64,000 bases of DNA from Gynuella sunshinyii YC6258 (GCF_000940805.1 NZ_CP007142.1:310001-374000), one strand, 5' to 3'. Shown: positions 47,240 to 56,921, numbered from the stretch's first letter. The notes: generated by a model from the letters alone, not told the origin. Numbers and translations are program-made.

Positions 47240-48285
47240 GAGTACTGTTTATCCACCCAGTTGCGATATTCACCACTGGTTACCTGCGTGACCCAATCCT
47301 GGTTTGCAAGATACCACTGAACGGTTTTACGCAACCCCGTCGATATGGTTTCAGACGGCTCCCAGCCAAGTTCACGCTTAATTTTGCTGGCATCAATAGC
47401 ATAGCGCTGGTCATGTCCGGGACGATCTTTCACAAACGTAATCAATTCGGAGTATGACTGCGCTTGGGGAACCAGTTCGTCCAAGGTCGCACAAATCTGC
47501 CTGACCAGATCGATATTTCGCTGTTCCGCGTTACCACCAATGTTGTAAGACTCACCGACAGTTCCCTTTGTAACAGCTAGATATAGGGCTCGGGCATGAT
47601 CATCCACATACAGCCAGTCCCGTACTTGAGAACCATCGCCATATATCGGTAATGATTTACCATTCAATGCATTCAGAATAACCAGTGGGATCAGCTTTTC
47701 AGGAAAGTGGTAAGGACCATAATTATTTGAGCAATTGGTCAAAATAGTCGGTAACTGATAGGTTTTGTTCCAGGCTCTAACCAGGTGATCTGCAGATGCT
47801 TTACTGGCGGAATAGGGCGAATTTGGCTTGTAACGGGTCGTTTCTGTAAACAGTCCTTCTGCGCCCAGAGAGCCAAAGACCTCATCAGTGGAAATCTGGT
47901 GATAACGGAATTTTGCCGCTTTCTCTTCAGGTAATGATTGCCAGTATTCAAGAGCAACCTGCAGCATGACATAGGTGCCAATGATATTGGTCTGGATAAA
48001 TTCAAGAGGTCCGAGAATAGATCGATCTACGTGTGATTCAGCGGCCAGATTCATAATGTAGTCGGGTTGAAAATCAGTAACGATGGCCCTGATGCCGGTT
48101 TCATCTTTGATATCCGCCTGAACAAACCGATATCGACTGTTACCTTCAACCTCTTTAAGGTTAGCAAGATTACCAGCGTATGTGAGGGCATCCAGACACA
48201 GCACTTCGTGTTCTGTCTCTTTAAGCAGGTACCGAACCAGCGCAGATCCAATAAATCCGGCACCACCCGTTACGATAAACTTCAT
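47236..48285 (-). CDS. rfbB: dTDP-glucose 4,6-dehydratase
   Basis: The protein has 349 residues from ATG at 48283-48285, selected because AAGGA lies eight bases upstream; another ATG nine bases earlier is too close to that site. NAD-binding [14 protein letters not shown], the [10 protein letters not shown] motif and the catalytic [11 protein letters not shown] are present, as in RmlB. It converts dTDP-glucose to the 4-keto-6-deoxy sugar. It is the first gene of rfbBDAC, which reads toward the barrel gene of the polysaccharide locus. Confidence 0.96.
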   Translation of the reverse strand: MKFIVTGGAGFIGSALVRYLLKETEHEVLCLDALTYAGNLANLKEVEGNSRYRFVQADIKDETGIRAIVTDFQPDYIMNLAAESHVDRSILGPLEFIQTNIIGTYVMLQVALEYWQSLPEEKAAKFRYHQISTDEVFGSLGAEGLFTETTRYKPNSPYSASKASADHLVRAWNKTYQLPTILTNCSNNYGPYHFPEKLIPLVILNALNGKSLPIYGDGSQVRDWLYVDDHARALYLAVTKGTVGESYNIGGNAEQRNIDLVRQICATLDELVPQAQSYSELITFVKDRPGHDQRYAIDASKIKRELGWEPSETISTGLRKTVQWYLANQDWVTQVTSGEYRNWVDKQYS

Positions 48286-48636
48286 TTTCAGCATCCTTCA
48301 GTCATGTTTGTACGTATTAAATGATACTGACATGCACAGGTCAAAACCTTCCGGTCAGAAATCTGAATAAGAGAATACAACCAAACTTCATGAGCAAAGT
48401 GTTACTTTTTTGCACACGATATAAAAGCTGTTCTTGCCACAATTTGAGAGTGTCGAAAATTTTGACATTTCGAGTTTACAGGATTTTCAAAAATCACATA
48501 AATTATTGATATTGTTGATTTTTATTTTTATGGCCACAATATTGCTTATACGAATCGTGCGTTATCAATGAGGAATGAGAGAAGCCTCGCTTTTTGGACG
48601 CTACATTAATTCAAGACAAGGGAAAGGTGTTACGAA
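48286..48636. promoter_or_regulatory. divergent region between rfbB and the PEP-CTERM-like gene
   Basis: The 351-bp gap is AT-rich around 48470-48550 and should hold the promoters of rfbBDAC (minus) and the small surface protein gene (plus). No operator or gene was recognised. Confidence 0.35.
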
Positions 48637-48951
48637 ATGAAACTCATACCAGCGTTTATCGTAATTGCAATTTTTTACGGCATCATGATCGCAGGTACGT
48701 CACAAGCATCAGTCTCAGGGAAGATGTTTAGTAAAGAACTGCCGGTTTCTGAGCAGACTACTAAGAATAATGCCCCTGTGATGCTGGCCAGTACCAGCTT
48801 AAGCAATGACATTATCGACGCAGATTCTTTTGCTAAGACCAACAATAATCCGGGAGCATTGGCGAATACGCCTGTTTCAGCTTCTACTGCACTGAGCCTG
48901 TTGGGGTTAGGTCTGATAGGTTTTGTTGCAATCAGTCGCCGTCGCAGTTAA
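48637..48951 (+). CDS. small exported protein with PEP-CTERM-like C-terminal sorting signal
   Basis: The protein has 104 residues. An N-terminal signal peptide (ends GTSQAS, AxA-type site) and a short Ser/Asn/Ala-rich mature region are followed by a C-terminal triad. This is a short motif (NTPVSAST), one hydrophobic helix (ALSLLGLGLIGFVAI) and a basic tail SRRRS. This is the architecture of exosortase substrates. The canonical Pro-Glu-Pro is replaced by PVSAS, so it is a variant form. With only about 50 residues between the signals, it may be a minimal surface anchor for sugar. AAAGGTG precedes the start. Neighbours encode polysaccharide synthesis and export, but no exosortase lies in the window. 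Confidence 0.72.
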   Translation: MKLIPAFIVIAIFYGIMIAGTSQASVSGKMFSKELPVSEQTTKNNAPVMLASTSLSNDIIDADSFAKTNNNPGALANTPVSASTALSLLGLGLIGFVAISRRRS

Positions 48952-49005
48952 CGGCTGGTTTTGACTGATATATTCTTTTAATAACAAACGTAGATAGTGA
49001 TTTTA

Positions 49006-49040
49006 AAAGCGCCTGGCAGGGTTAACCTGCCGGGCGCTTT
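49006..49040 (+). terminator. terminator after the PEP-CTERM-like gene
   Basis: A 15-bp stem AAAGCGCCTGGCAGG / CCTGCCGGGCGCTTT, with one T-G wobble and a GTTAA loop, lies 55 bp after the stop. It ends in a short T run and is GC-rich. Confidence 0.75.
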
Positions 49041-49315
49041 GCTATGCCCGACTCTAACAACGCCAAATTCATGGCAATTCAACAATCTTACACTGTCGAT
49101 ATATTTGACTTCTCTTGATAGCACCCACCCCATACCAGGCTCTTCCGGATTTCGGTACTGTCGTTCAAACCATCGGTCAATGGCCTGCTCCAACGCTAAT
49201 CCAGCCCAAATCAATGAATAGTTTTTATTTGTCATTTTTAAATTGACAAATAACTTCGTACCAGAATTTTCCTTTTTATATAGAATGTTACCAATATTCA
49301 TCAGGACAAGAATTC

Positions 49316-50692
49316 ATGACAATTGAAACCGTGATCCTCGCTGCCGGCCAGGGCACCAGAATGCGCTCCAGACTGCCCAAAGTACTACAGCCAATTGCGG
49401 GTAAAGCGATGGTGGAATATGTAATCGACACAGCCAATACCATCAGCCAATACGTCTATCTGGTGGTGGGTCATCAGGCCGATGCGGTCAAATCACACCT
49501 GAGCGATACTTCAGTCCGCTTTGTGCTACAAGAACAACAACTGGGAACCGGACATGCTTTAGCTCAGGCGTTGCCGGAACTGAAAGAAGAATCTGTGGCG
49601 CTTGTTTTGTATGGTGATGTACCGTTCGTTCAGCCCGAAACGGTGCAGCAACTGACCACTTTGGCAATACAACAGGATACGCTATGCCTGTTAACAACCT
49701 ATCCTGAAGATCCCAACGGTTATGGCAGAATTATTCGTAATGACCAGCATCAGGTCATTGCTATTGTGGAGCATAAAGATGCGACCACTGAACAGCTCCA
49801 GATTCGTGAAGTTAACTCCGGTATTCTTGCAGTTCCCGTCAAATACCTTAAAACGTGGCTGCCAGCGCTCAGCAACCAAAACAGTCAGCAGGAATATTAT
49901 CTGACAGACATTGTTGCCATGGCCGTTGCAGCCAACTTGGAAATTGCAACCGTACATCCCCAATATCTCGAAGAGACACTGGGAGTTAATGACCGTTTGC
50001 AACAGGCAACACTGGAGCGCTGGTATCAAAAACAACTGGCAAAACAACTGATGAGTGCCGGTGTGAGCTGCGCTGACCCCGACAGAGTGGATATCCGTGG
50101 TCAGGTCATTGCCGGACAGGATGTATTCATCGATGTAAACAATGTCTTTGAAGGCGATGTCAACATGGGCGATGGTGTTCGCATAGGCCCCAACTGCCAT
50201 ATCCGCAATGCCATCATTGGAGACAATGTTGAAATCAAAGCCAACAGTGTCATAGAAGATGCGGAAATCGGCGCTGACTCTACTATCGGCCCGTTTGCAC
50301 GTATACGGCCCGACACCAGACTGGCGCCAGGGGTACATATCGGAAATTTTGTTGAGATCAAAAAGTCCAACGTCAGCAGTGGCAGCAAAATCAATCATCT
50401 CACCTATATCGGTGATGCTGATATTGGCAGTGGTGTGAATATCGGTGCCGGCACCATTACCTGTAATTACGACGGTGTGAACAAATTCCGGACCACAATC
50501 GCTGACGGAGTATTTGTGGGATCGAATTCAACCCTGGTGGCACCGGTCCAGCTCAATGACAAGTCATTTATCGCCGCCGGCTCAGTCATCACGCAAGCCA
50601 CAGAAGCAGGAAAACTGACCATCGCCCGTAGTCGTCAACAGACCATCGACAACTGGAAAAGACCCACAAAAAACACAGGTAAGCGCAAATGA
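49316..50692 (+). CDS. glmU: bifunctional UDP-GlcNAc pyrophosphorylase / GlcN-1-P acetyltransferase
   Basis: The protein has 458 residues (E. coli GlmU 456). N-terminal uridylyltransferase motif LAAGQGTRMRSRLPKVLQPIAGK and the C-terminal left-handed beta-helix hexapeptide repeats (IGPNCHIRNAIIGDNVEIKA and on), with the GAGTITCNYDG active-site loop, are present. It catalyses the last two steps to UDP-N-acetylglucosamine for peptidoglycan, LPS and exopolysaccharide. AGGA precedes the ATG. Its stop overlaps the next start. In many gammaproteobacteria glmU lies next to the atp operon; here it is inside a polysaccharide region. Confidence 0.97.
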   Translation: MTIETVILAAGQGTRMRSRLPKVLQPIAGKAMVEYVIDTANTISQYVYLVVGHQADAVKSHLSDTSVRFVLQEQQLGTGHALAQALPELKEESVALVLYGDVPFVQPETVQQLTTLAIQQDTLCLLTTYPEDPNGYGRIIRNDQHQVIAIVEHKDATTEQLQIREVNSGILAVPVKYLKTWLPALSNQNSQQEYYLTDIVAMAVAANLEIATVHPQYLEETLGVNDRLQQATLERWYQKQLAKQLMSAGVSCADPDRVDIRGQVIAGQDVFIDVNNVFEGDVNMGDGVRIGPNCHIRNAIIGDNVEIKANSVIEDAEIGADSTIGPFARIRPDTRLAPGVHIGNFVEIKKSNVSSGSKINHLTYIGDADIGSGVNIGAGTITCNYDGVNKFRTTIADGVFVGSNSTLVAPVQLNDKSFIAAGSVITQATEAGKLTIARSRQQTIDNWKRPTKNTGKRK

Positions 50693-51342
50693 GCAAAGCA
50701 GTACTGTTTGACTGTGATGGCGTACTCGTCGATACCGAGCGCCTGGCCAACGACATTAATGTGGATCTGCTAAGGGAAGCCGGAATCAACATCACTCACC
50801 AGGAATGCAGGACACATTTTCTGGGCAAGACCGGAGACCAGATCAGAGAGTGGGTGGCAAATACATATGGTTATCTGCCTGACAATCTACTTGAAAGTAG
50901 CGGCGAATGGCGTAAGCGATTTTATCAGAAGCTGCATGAGGAAGATCTTATCATTGCCGGTATCGAAGAGCTGCTTGGCAGTCTGAAGGTTGATATTGCC
51001 GTGGTCACCAATTCTTCCATGCAGGAACTGATCTATAAACTCGAACAGACAGGCTTGAATCGATACTTTCCCACACATAGATGTTTCAGTGGGGTTGATC
51101 TGAACATGCCCAAACCGCATCCAGGCGCCTATCTGGCTGCTGCCAATGCTCTGGAAACTCCTCCTGAGCATTGTATTGTCATTGAAGACAGCCCTACCGG
51201 CGTGACAGCCGGCGTATCTGCAGGAATGACTGTTTTCGGCTTCAGCTACGAGCAGGAATTCGAACCCTTACTGAATGCCGGCGCTCATCATTGTTTCAGC
51301 GATATACCAACCCTCAGCGCCCAACTTTATCAATATTTATAA
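50689..51342 (+). CDS. HAD-family phosphatase (beta-phosphoglucomutase/YieH-like)
   Basis: The protein has 217 residues. Motif I is LFDCDGVLVDTE, motif II VVTNSS, motif III the lysine of MPKPHPGAY, motif IV VIEDSPTGVTAG. The helical cap and the CDGVLVDTE opening place it with sugar-phosphate phosphatases and beta-phosphoglucomutases; no mutase-specific feature was verified. It is translationally coupled to glmU (ATGA overlap) and 15 bp before glmS, so it may act on an aminosugar phosphate of that pathway (inference). The interposition of a HAD gene between glmU and glmS is uncommon. Confidence 0.85.
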   Translation: MSKAVLFDCDGVLVDTERLANDINVDLLREAGINITHQECRTHFLGKTGDQIREWVANTYGYLPDNLLESSGEWRKRFYQKLHEEDLIIAGIEELLGSLKVDIAVVTNSSMQELIYKLEQTGLNRYFPTHRCFSGVDLNMPKPHPGAYLAAANALETPPEHCIVIEDSPTGVTAGVSAGMTVFGFSYEQEFEPLLNAGAHHCFSDIPTLSAQLYQYL

Positions 51343-51357
51343 TTTCAGGAGATCACC

Positions 51358-53187
51358 ATGTGTGGAATTGTTGCAGCCGTTGCCCAGCGAGATGTCGCTG
51401 ATATCTTGGTGGAAGGCTTAAAAAGACTGGAATATCGCGGATATGATTCGGCCGGTATTGCCGTTATTGAAAATAACGCGTTTAAACGCATCAGACGGGT
51501 AGGCAAGGTTCAACAGCTTAGCAATAGTCTGGCAGAACAACCACTGTCCGGCTCAACGGGAATTGCACATACCCGATGGGCTACCCACGGAGAGCCGAAC
51601 GAAGCCAATGCACATCCTCATCTTTCCGAGGATCACATTGCCGTTGTCCACAATGGCATCATTGAAAATCATCAGGAACTGAAACAGCAGTTGAAGGAGA
51701 AAGGATATCATTTTTCTTCAGATACAGATTCGGAAGTCATCGCCCATTTGGTTGAGGATGAGCTGAAAACAACATCCAGTCTGTTGGCCGCAGTACAGGC
51801 TGTGTGTAAAAAACTGACTGGCGCATATGGCGCCGTCATTCTGGATCGCAGGGACAATCAGCGCATGGTCGCAGCCCGGTCCGGCTCACCTCTGATCATC
51901 GGTTCCGGAATTGGAGAAAACTTTGTTGCCTCTGACCAGATGGCTTTGCTGCCAGTGACTCATCGCTTCACGTTTCTTGAAGAGGGTGATGTCGCGGAAA
52001 TAACCCGTAGCACCATCACTATCTATAATGCTGATGGTGAGCAGGTTGAGCGGGAATGCAAAGACTCCGACATCAGCCACGATATTGCCGAAAAAGGCGA
52101 GTATCGTCATTTCATGCTCAAGGAAATTTACGAACAACCAGCAGCTATTCAGGCAACACTGGCTGATCGTTTAAGCGGAGAGTTACCTGCAGCAGAAATA
52201 TTCGGCCCTAAGGCTGCAGATATTCTGTCAGAAATTGAAGCAGTGCAAATTATTGCCTGTGGAACCTCTTACAATGCTGGAATGGTGGCACGCTACTGGT
52301 TTGAAGAAATCGCTGGAATTCCCTGTCAGGTTGAGGTGGCGTCGGAATTTCGTTACCGCAAAGCCGCTATCCTGCCAAACTCGCTACTGGTCACATTATC
52401 CCAATCAGGGGAAACAGCAGACACTCTGGCGGCCCTGCGACTGGCAAAGCAACTTGGATTCCGTAGCACGATATCTATCTGTAATGTACCAGGCTCTTCG
52501 CTGGTCAGAGAAAGCGATCTGGTTTATATGATGAATGCTGGTCCGGAGATCGGAGTTGCTTCGACCAAAGCATTTACCGTGCAACTCGTGGCCCTTATGT
52601 TACTGGTTTGCGTGATTGCTGAATTCAGAGGTGCAGATAAAGCCGGACTTAAAGAATTAATCCGGGAGCTGCGCAGAATTCCTGAAAAAATTCAAAACAC
52701 TCTGAAGCTGGCCCAGCAAATCGAAACACTGGCGGAAGATTTTGCCGAAAAACACCACTCATTGTTTCTGGGCCGAGGCAGCCACTATCCCATCGCGCTG
52801 GAGGGAGCACTGAAACTCAAGGAAATCTCCTATATTCATGCAGAAGCTTACGCAGCTGGAGAACTAAAACATGGTCCGCTGGCGCTGATTGACAGTGAAA
52901 TGCCAGTCATTGTTGTGGCTCCAAACAACCTGTTGCTGGAGAAACTGAAGTCGAATATGGAAGAAGTACGTGCCCGTGGCGGCAAACTCTATGTTTTTGC
53001 GGATCATGGTGCAGAGATTTCAAGTGTCGACGGCATTACAATGATTCCCATAGGTGATATTAATGAATTACTATCGCCTATTCTGTATGTTGTACCGCTG
53101 CAACTACTCAGTTACTTTGTAGCGGTGATTAAAGGTACAGATGTGGATCAGCCTCGTAATCTGGCCAAATCGGTCACTGTGGAATAG
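51358..53187 (+). CDS. glmS: glutamine-fructose-6-phosphate aminotransferase
   Basis: The protein has 609 residues, equal to E. coli GlmS. The N-terminal glutaminase has the nucleophile Cys2 ([12 protein letters not shown]), [11 protein letters not shown] and HNGIIENH. The C-terminal part has two SIS isomerase domains ([40 protein letters not shown]) and ends [13 protein letters not shown]. It makes glucosamine 6-phosphate, the first committed step to UDP-GlcNAc. AGGAG precedes the ATG. No glmS ribozyme is expected or seen in this group. Confidence 0.97.
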   Translation: MCGIVAAVAQRDVADILVEGLKRLEYRGYDSAGIAVIENNAFKRIRRVGKVQQLSNSLAEQPLSGSTGIAHTRWATHGEPNEANAHPHLSEDHIAVVHNGIIENHQELKQQLKEKGYHFSSDTDSEVIAHLVEDELKTTSSLLAAVQAVCKKLTGAYGAVILDRRDNQRMVAARSGSPLIIGSGIGENFVASDQMALLPVTHRFTFLEEGDVAEITRSTITIYNADGEQVERECKDSDISHDIAEKGEYRHFMLKEIYEQPAAIQATLADRLSGELPAAEIFGPKAADILSEIEAVQIIACGTSYNAGMVARYWFEEIAGIPCQVEVASEFRYRKAAILPNSLLVTLSQSGETADTLAALRLAKQLGFRSTISICNVPGSSLVRESDLVYMMNAGPEIGVASTKAFTVQLVALMLLVCVIAEFRGADKAGLKELIRELRRIPEKIQNTLKLAQQIETLAEDFAEKHHSLFLGRGSHYPIALEGALKLKEISYIHAEAYAAGELKHGPLALIDSEMPVIVVAPNNLLLEKLKSNMEEVRARGGKLYVFADHGAEISSVDGITMIPIGDINELLSPILYVVPLQLLSYFVAVIKGTDVDQPRNLAKSVTVE

Positions 53188-53205
53188 TATCAAAGGGGAA
53201 TGATA

Positions 53206-53320
53206 GGGGAATTCTGAAAATGACCCTAAAATCGTTGCCCCTGATGTATATCTTGCCAACAGAGTCTCGCACCAGGGGTTACTGTCCAGATAAGTAACCC
53301 GGTCATTTTCAGAGGTTTCC
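53206..53320. repeat. 115-bp element with imperfect terminal inverted repeats, MITE-like
   Basis: Terminal 20-bp arms (53206-53225 and 53301-53320) are complementary at 16 positions, with a perfect 13-bp core TCTGAAAATGACC / GGTCATTTTCAGA. Inside are nested repeats CCCCTG (53238-53243) / CAGGGG (53273-53278) and GGGTTACT (53276-53283) / AGTAACCC (53293-53300). The outer end reads GGAAACCTCTGAAAA on minus, similar to the palindromes near 21936 and 26393. No clear target duplication was seen. It fills most of the gap between glmS and the second co-polymerase gene and could also act as a terminator. Confidence 0.55.
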
Positions 53321-53385
53321 AAATGACTGCAGTCAGCTCCTGTGGTCGTGTTGTATCAACAAAAGGAATTTCTGGAAATGACGCT

Positions 53386-54900
53386 ATGACTTCTACACTC
53401 CTCTTACTCCCAAGATTTTTATGGCAGGAAAGCGTGCGTCTGCGATGGTGGATTTTCCTGTGGATCCTGCTGGCATCCTTAACCACACTGCTGGCTTCTC
53501 AATTCTGGCCCTATCAGTTTCAGGCATCTTCTGGATTACGTCTTGAGCAGCGTAACCTGGATATTCTCTTTGGTGATATTAATGCAGAGAATGGCAGTAG
53601 CGAGCCATGGGATTTCACCCTTGATGCTCGTAAAGATTTATCTGCCCCTCCTGGTGATATTGACACTCAATTGATGGACAGAGAAGAAGACCGTCAGTGG
53701 CTCGACAATATCACTCCTGAGCAATGGAATCATATTCTGGACCTGACCAGCATAAACCAATTGGACGAAAATACTCTGCAGCTACTGGTCAGAACCAACA
53801 CCAGAGATGCAGCCAGACATACTTCCCGCATTTTGGTGCAATTGCTATCTCACCGTTTCAATGCCGAAATCAACCAGAGAGTTGCCAGCCACATCAATTA
53901 CATTGACTCTCAGGTCAAAGCCTATGAAGCCAAACTCTCAACTGCCGAAAACGAAATGAAGGACTTCAAGGTCAGTAATACTGGCTATTCTGATCAAAGC
54001 AATACGCTTACGAACCAACATATTTTGCAGCTGGAGCAGAATATCGAGAAGGCCCTCAGCGATTTGTCTGATCAATCGGTACGAATGCGTCTGCTGGACG
54101 AACAGCTAACCGAAGGCAGTGTGGCCTATCAAAATCTGATTGGCTCAGAAGAGTACAAAACACCCAAAGCCCAACAACTCGAACAGCAGATTACAGACCT
54201 GAACCGGCGCATACAGTCACTGGCCAGTGTTTATAAAGAAACCTATCCTGAGCTGATAAAAGCCAGAGAAGAGCTATCTCTGGCACGACAATCACTGGCA
54301 ACAGAACTGAAAACCGGCAACAGTTTTAACGCCAATCCATATGTCATTGACTTACGCCGGGAACGAGCCCGTCATGCTGCGGAAATCGAGAGCCTGAAAA
54401 ACCGCATTGCCCAAATGCGTCGTCAGTTGAACGAAGAAACGAAACGCGTGGCCACGTTATCTGAAGCCGGACTGAAACTGCAGGAACTGCAAAGAGATTA
54501 TGATGTTAACAGGCAACTTTATGAAAAATTTTTGGCCCAACGCGAAAATATCCGGATTACTTATGGAGCATTGCAGATTATCGGTGCCGCTACAGTGCTG
54601 CCACCTGATCCATCGCTAAACCGTACGGTAGGCGTGAACAGCGCTATGATCCTGCTAACCGGCACTCTAGTCACTCTGCTACTGCCAGTATGCATGCTAA
54701 TTATTAAAATTTTGTTTGATGCACGCCTCAGAACAATTGATCAGGTATGGCAATTGGGTTTTCGGGTACTGGCGTCCGCTCCGGTGTATAAAACATCGGC
54801 ATTAAGGTTAAAAAATGTTATGTTTTTAGTATTCCTGGCACTCGCATTGGCCGGAATAATCTATGGATACTGGTTCCAATATCTGCATCTGAGCAGATAA
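53386..54900 (+). CDS. polysaccharide co-polymerase (Wzz/GNVR-like), second copy
   Basis: The protein has 504 residues from ATG at 53386; the longer in-frame start at 53323 would abut the repeat element. An N-terminal membrane segment (about 21-40, WWIFLWILLASLTTLLASQF) is followed by a periplasmic domain with a long coiled-coil part (about 180-380) and the GNVR-type LQRDYDVNRQLYEKFLAQRENIRI. A membrane helix near residue 430 comes next, with another hydrophobic helix at the C-terminus (NVMFLVFLALALAGIIYGYWF). The layout parallels the first copy at 40381-41916, but the sequences differ widely. It is the first gene of a three-gene set with a kinase-like protein and an ATPase. Confidence 0.82.
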   Translation: MTSTLLLLPRFLWQESVRLRWWIFLWILLASLTTLLASQFWPYQFQASSGLRLEQRNLDILFGDINAENGSSEPWDFTLDARKDLSAPPGDIDTQLMDREEDRQWLDNITPEQWNHILDLTSINQLDENTLQLLVRTNTRDAARHTSRILVQLLSHRFNAEINQRVASHINYIDSQVKAYEAKLSTAENEMKDFKVSNTGYSDQSNTLTNQHILQLEQNIEKALSDLSDQSVRMRLLDEQLTEGSVAYQNLIGSEEYKTPKAQQLEQQITDLNRRIQSLASVYKETYPELIKAREELSLARQSLATELKTGNSFNANPYVIDLRRERARHAAEIESLKNRIAQMRRQLNEETKRVATLSEAGLKLQELQRDYDVNRQLYEKFLAQRENIRITYGALQIIGAATVLPPDPSLNRTVGVNSAMILLTGTLVTLLLPVCMLIIKILFDARLRTIDQVWQLGFRVLASAPVYKTSALRLKNVMFLVFLALALAGIIYGYWFQYLHLSR

Positions 54901-54917
54901 CAAGAGAGTATGGAGCA

Positions 54918-55700
54918 ATGGTCAGCAAACTCGAAAAAGCCATATTGAAAGTTCAGGATGAGCACAACCAGATTGTGACCGAGGCCGAACAGATATACCT
55001 GGCTAACGAAACTGAATTGCAGGAGATGTTTGAACCGTTTCTGTTGTCTGAGCGTCAACTCGACAAGATGAAGTTGATTTATGGCGATATGTATGACCAG
55101 TCACAACTGAAACCTTATGTGGATGCAGCCTATCAGATCAGACAACAGGCCAAAGCCCGTTTTTCCCAATCTGTGCTGGTGACCTCGTTGGGTGGTCGGG
55201 CAGGCACTTCACACGTTGCCAGAAATCTTGCCATAGCATTACGAATGGACAAAGCACACTCGTCATTGCTGGTTGATATGAATATGGACCGACCTTCATT
55301 ACAGCCGTTCTTTGGACTGGAGGGAAAACTGGGGCTGGCGGAATTTCTGGCCGATGAAAGCATTATTGCCAGCGATCTTATTTTTCCAGTGGGCATCAAA
55401 CGCCTCAGGTGCATTACTGCCGGAAACTCAAGAGCAGTTGATACTGCCCACTTCCAACATCCGCGAATTCATGTTTTATTGAATCATATCCGCGGGCGCT
55501 ATCGGAACCGTGATATCGTCATAGATGCTCCACCGATTACAGAAGATGCAGGAACCAAAATACTATTAGAGCTCTGTGATAAAATCATCATCGTGGTCCC
55601 TAAAGGGAAATTCACCGGCGATCAACTGGCCAACGCCACAGCCATGATCCCACCGGACCAGCTGGCAGGCGTATTCTTTAATGAATTTCCGGCCTCTTAA
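54918..55700 (+). CDS. tyrosine-kinase-like ATPase homologue with degenerate P-loop
   Basis: The protein has 260 residues. The fold is that of CpsD/BY-kinases: Walker A' SLLVDMNMDRPS and Walker B DIVIDAPPI are intact. The Walker A region, however, reads SLGGRAGTSHVARNLA, where the catalytic Lys of GKS is replaced by Thr; the preceding signature Lys of MinD-type loops is also absent. No C-terminal Tyr cluster is present (ends FFNEFPAS). It may therefore bind nucleotide weakly or not at all and act as a regulatory partner of the second co-polymerase. It has an N-terminal helical extension of about 85 residues. It follows the co-polymerase gene by 17 bp. Confidence 0.78.
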   Translation: MVSKLEKAILKVQDEHNQIVTEAEQIYLANETELQEMFEPFLLSERQLDKMKLIYGDMYDQSQLKPYVDAAYQIRQQAKARFSQSVLVTSLGGRAGTSHVARNLAIALRMDKAHSSLLVDMNMDRPSLQPFFGLEGKLGLAEFLADESIIASDLIFPVGIKRLRCITAGNSRAVDTAHFQHPRIHVLLNHIRGRYRNRDIVIDAPPITEDAGTKILLELCDKIIIVVPKGKFTGDQLANATAMIPPDQLAGVFFNEFPAS

Positions 55701-55718
55701 CACAATCAGGCGAAGCAT

Positions 55719-56711
55719 ATGTATTTAAAACATTTCAAACTGAAACGTCATCCCTTCCAGATGAAACCGGATGATGACTTTTTATACATGAGCAGCCAGC
55801 ACTCACGCGCCCTCGTTTTCATGGACTATGCCGCCTGGAATCCGGAAGGCTTTGTGATTATCAGTGGAGAAATCGGATCTGGAAAAACCACACTGGTGAA
55901 GCGCCTGTTACGCAACTACCAGGGCAAGGTGAATAATTTTCACATCGCCTATACCAATCTGGAAAGTGCAGAACTGTTTTATTACATGACCAAACAGGCC
56001 GGCATTCAGATTACAGATCAAAACAAAGTCACCATGCTGTACGCACTGAACGACTTTCTGAAAGAAAAAACCAAGAACGGAACACCATTTGTTCTGGTCA
56101 TTGATGAGGCTCAGAACCTGACTCAGGCCAACCTCGAAGATATCCGGTTGCTGGCCGGACTGGAAGGCCTGAACGGGCCAATGTTAAAAGTCGTTTTACT
56201 GGGCCAGCCGGAATTACAACTCAACGTTAATCGGGTCCCCCAATTACGACAGCGGGTAAAACTGCACTATCACCTTAACGGGCTCGGTGAAGAAGAAACC
56301 AAGGGATATATTGAGTACCGACTCAAAATTGCCGGCCTGACACGTAATCTGTTGTTTGATGACGCAATGATCAAGGTGATTTTTCAATATTCGAGAGGCA
56401 TCCCAAGGCTGATCAATAAAATATGTGATGCTTTATTGATGTGCGCCTTTGCCGACGAGCGAAAAAAACCCATGATCAGTGACCTGGATGACGTTCTGGA
56501 CGAACTGATGCTGGATGAACCCGTCAGCGACCCGGAACAGGAACCGGCAGCGTCTGTTGAAGAAGTCAACAATGCGGGCACGCAACCCATAGCGGCTGTA
56601 CCGGCCACTATCGATATGGAACAGATAAGCGGTTATCTTGAAAGAATTGCCAAAGCGCTTGAAGGCATAGAACGCAAAATAGATGTATTGGCTAAAGAAC
56701 GACATTACTGA
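55719..56711 (+). CDS. AAA ATPase of exopolysaccharide/PEP-CTERM type (ExeA/GspA-like)
   Basis: The protein has 330 residues, opening MYLKHFKLKRHPFQMKPDDD, the normal start of ExeA/GspA-like and exosortase-system ATPases. Walker A is GEIGSGKTTLVKRLL, Walker B FVLVIDEAQNL, and sensor and lid regions (QLRQRVKLHYHLNGL, YSRGIPRLINKICD) follow. An acidic linker (about 265-295) leads to a short C-terminal coiled coil (YLERIAKALEGIERKIDVLA) in place of a peptidoglycan-binding domain. Such proteins accompany chain-length and kinase genes in exosortase-type exopolysaccharide loci; their exact role is unknown. It lies 18 bp after the kinase-like gene. Confidence 0.85.
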   Translation: MYLKHFKLKRHPFQMKPDDDFLYMSSQHSRALVFMDYAAWNPEGFVIISGEIGSGKTTLVKRLLRNYQGKVNNFHIAYTNLESAELFYYMTKQAGIQITDQNKVTMLYALNDFLKEKTKNGTPFVLVIDEAQNLTQANLEDIRLLAGLEGLNGPMLKVVLLGQPELQLNVNRVPQLRQRVKLHYHLNGLGEEETKGYIEYRLKIAGLTRNLLFDDAMIKVIFQYSRGIPRLINKICDALLMCAFADERKKPMISDLDDVLDELMLDEPVSDPEQEPAASVEEVNNAGTQPIAAVPATIDMEQISGYLERIAKALEGIERKIDVLAKERHY

Positions 56712-56921
56712 CTTTTTTCATCTCAAGGTATCGCATTTGCCCTTACAGTTTATTGAATAACGTCGACACATTTCCCAATCATATAGGTTGAGAATTGATA
56801 CACCTGACATATTTTTTAGCACCACATCCGAATACCCTAAAAACGATATATCATTACCTGTATTCACAGAGTCAGGGCGTAGCTTGAGAAAGATACGTTC
56901 ATTCAGTTCAGGAGAGTTTTT

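Noticed and set aside
48978-49301. Minus-strand ORF of 107 codons downstream of the PEP-CTERM-like gene
   Set aside because: It runs through the terminator hairpin at 49006-49040, has no ribosome site and no recognisable domain; probably a chance frame.
51300-51357. glmS ribozyme
   Set aside because: The glmU-HAD-glmS genes are nearly contiguous with only 15 bp before glmS, leaving no room for the ribozyme.
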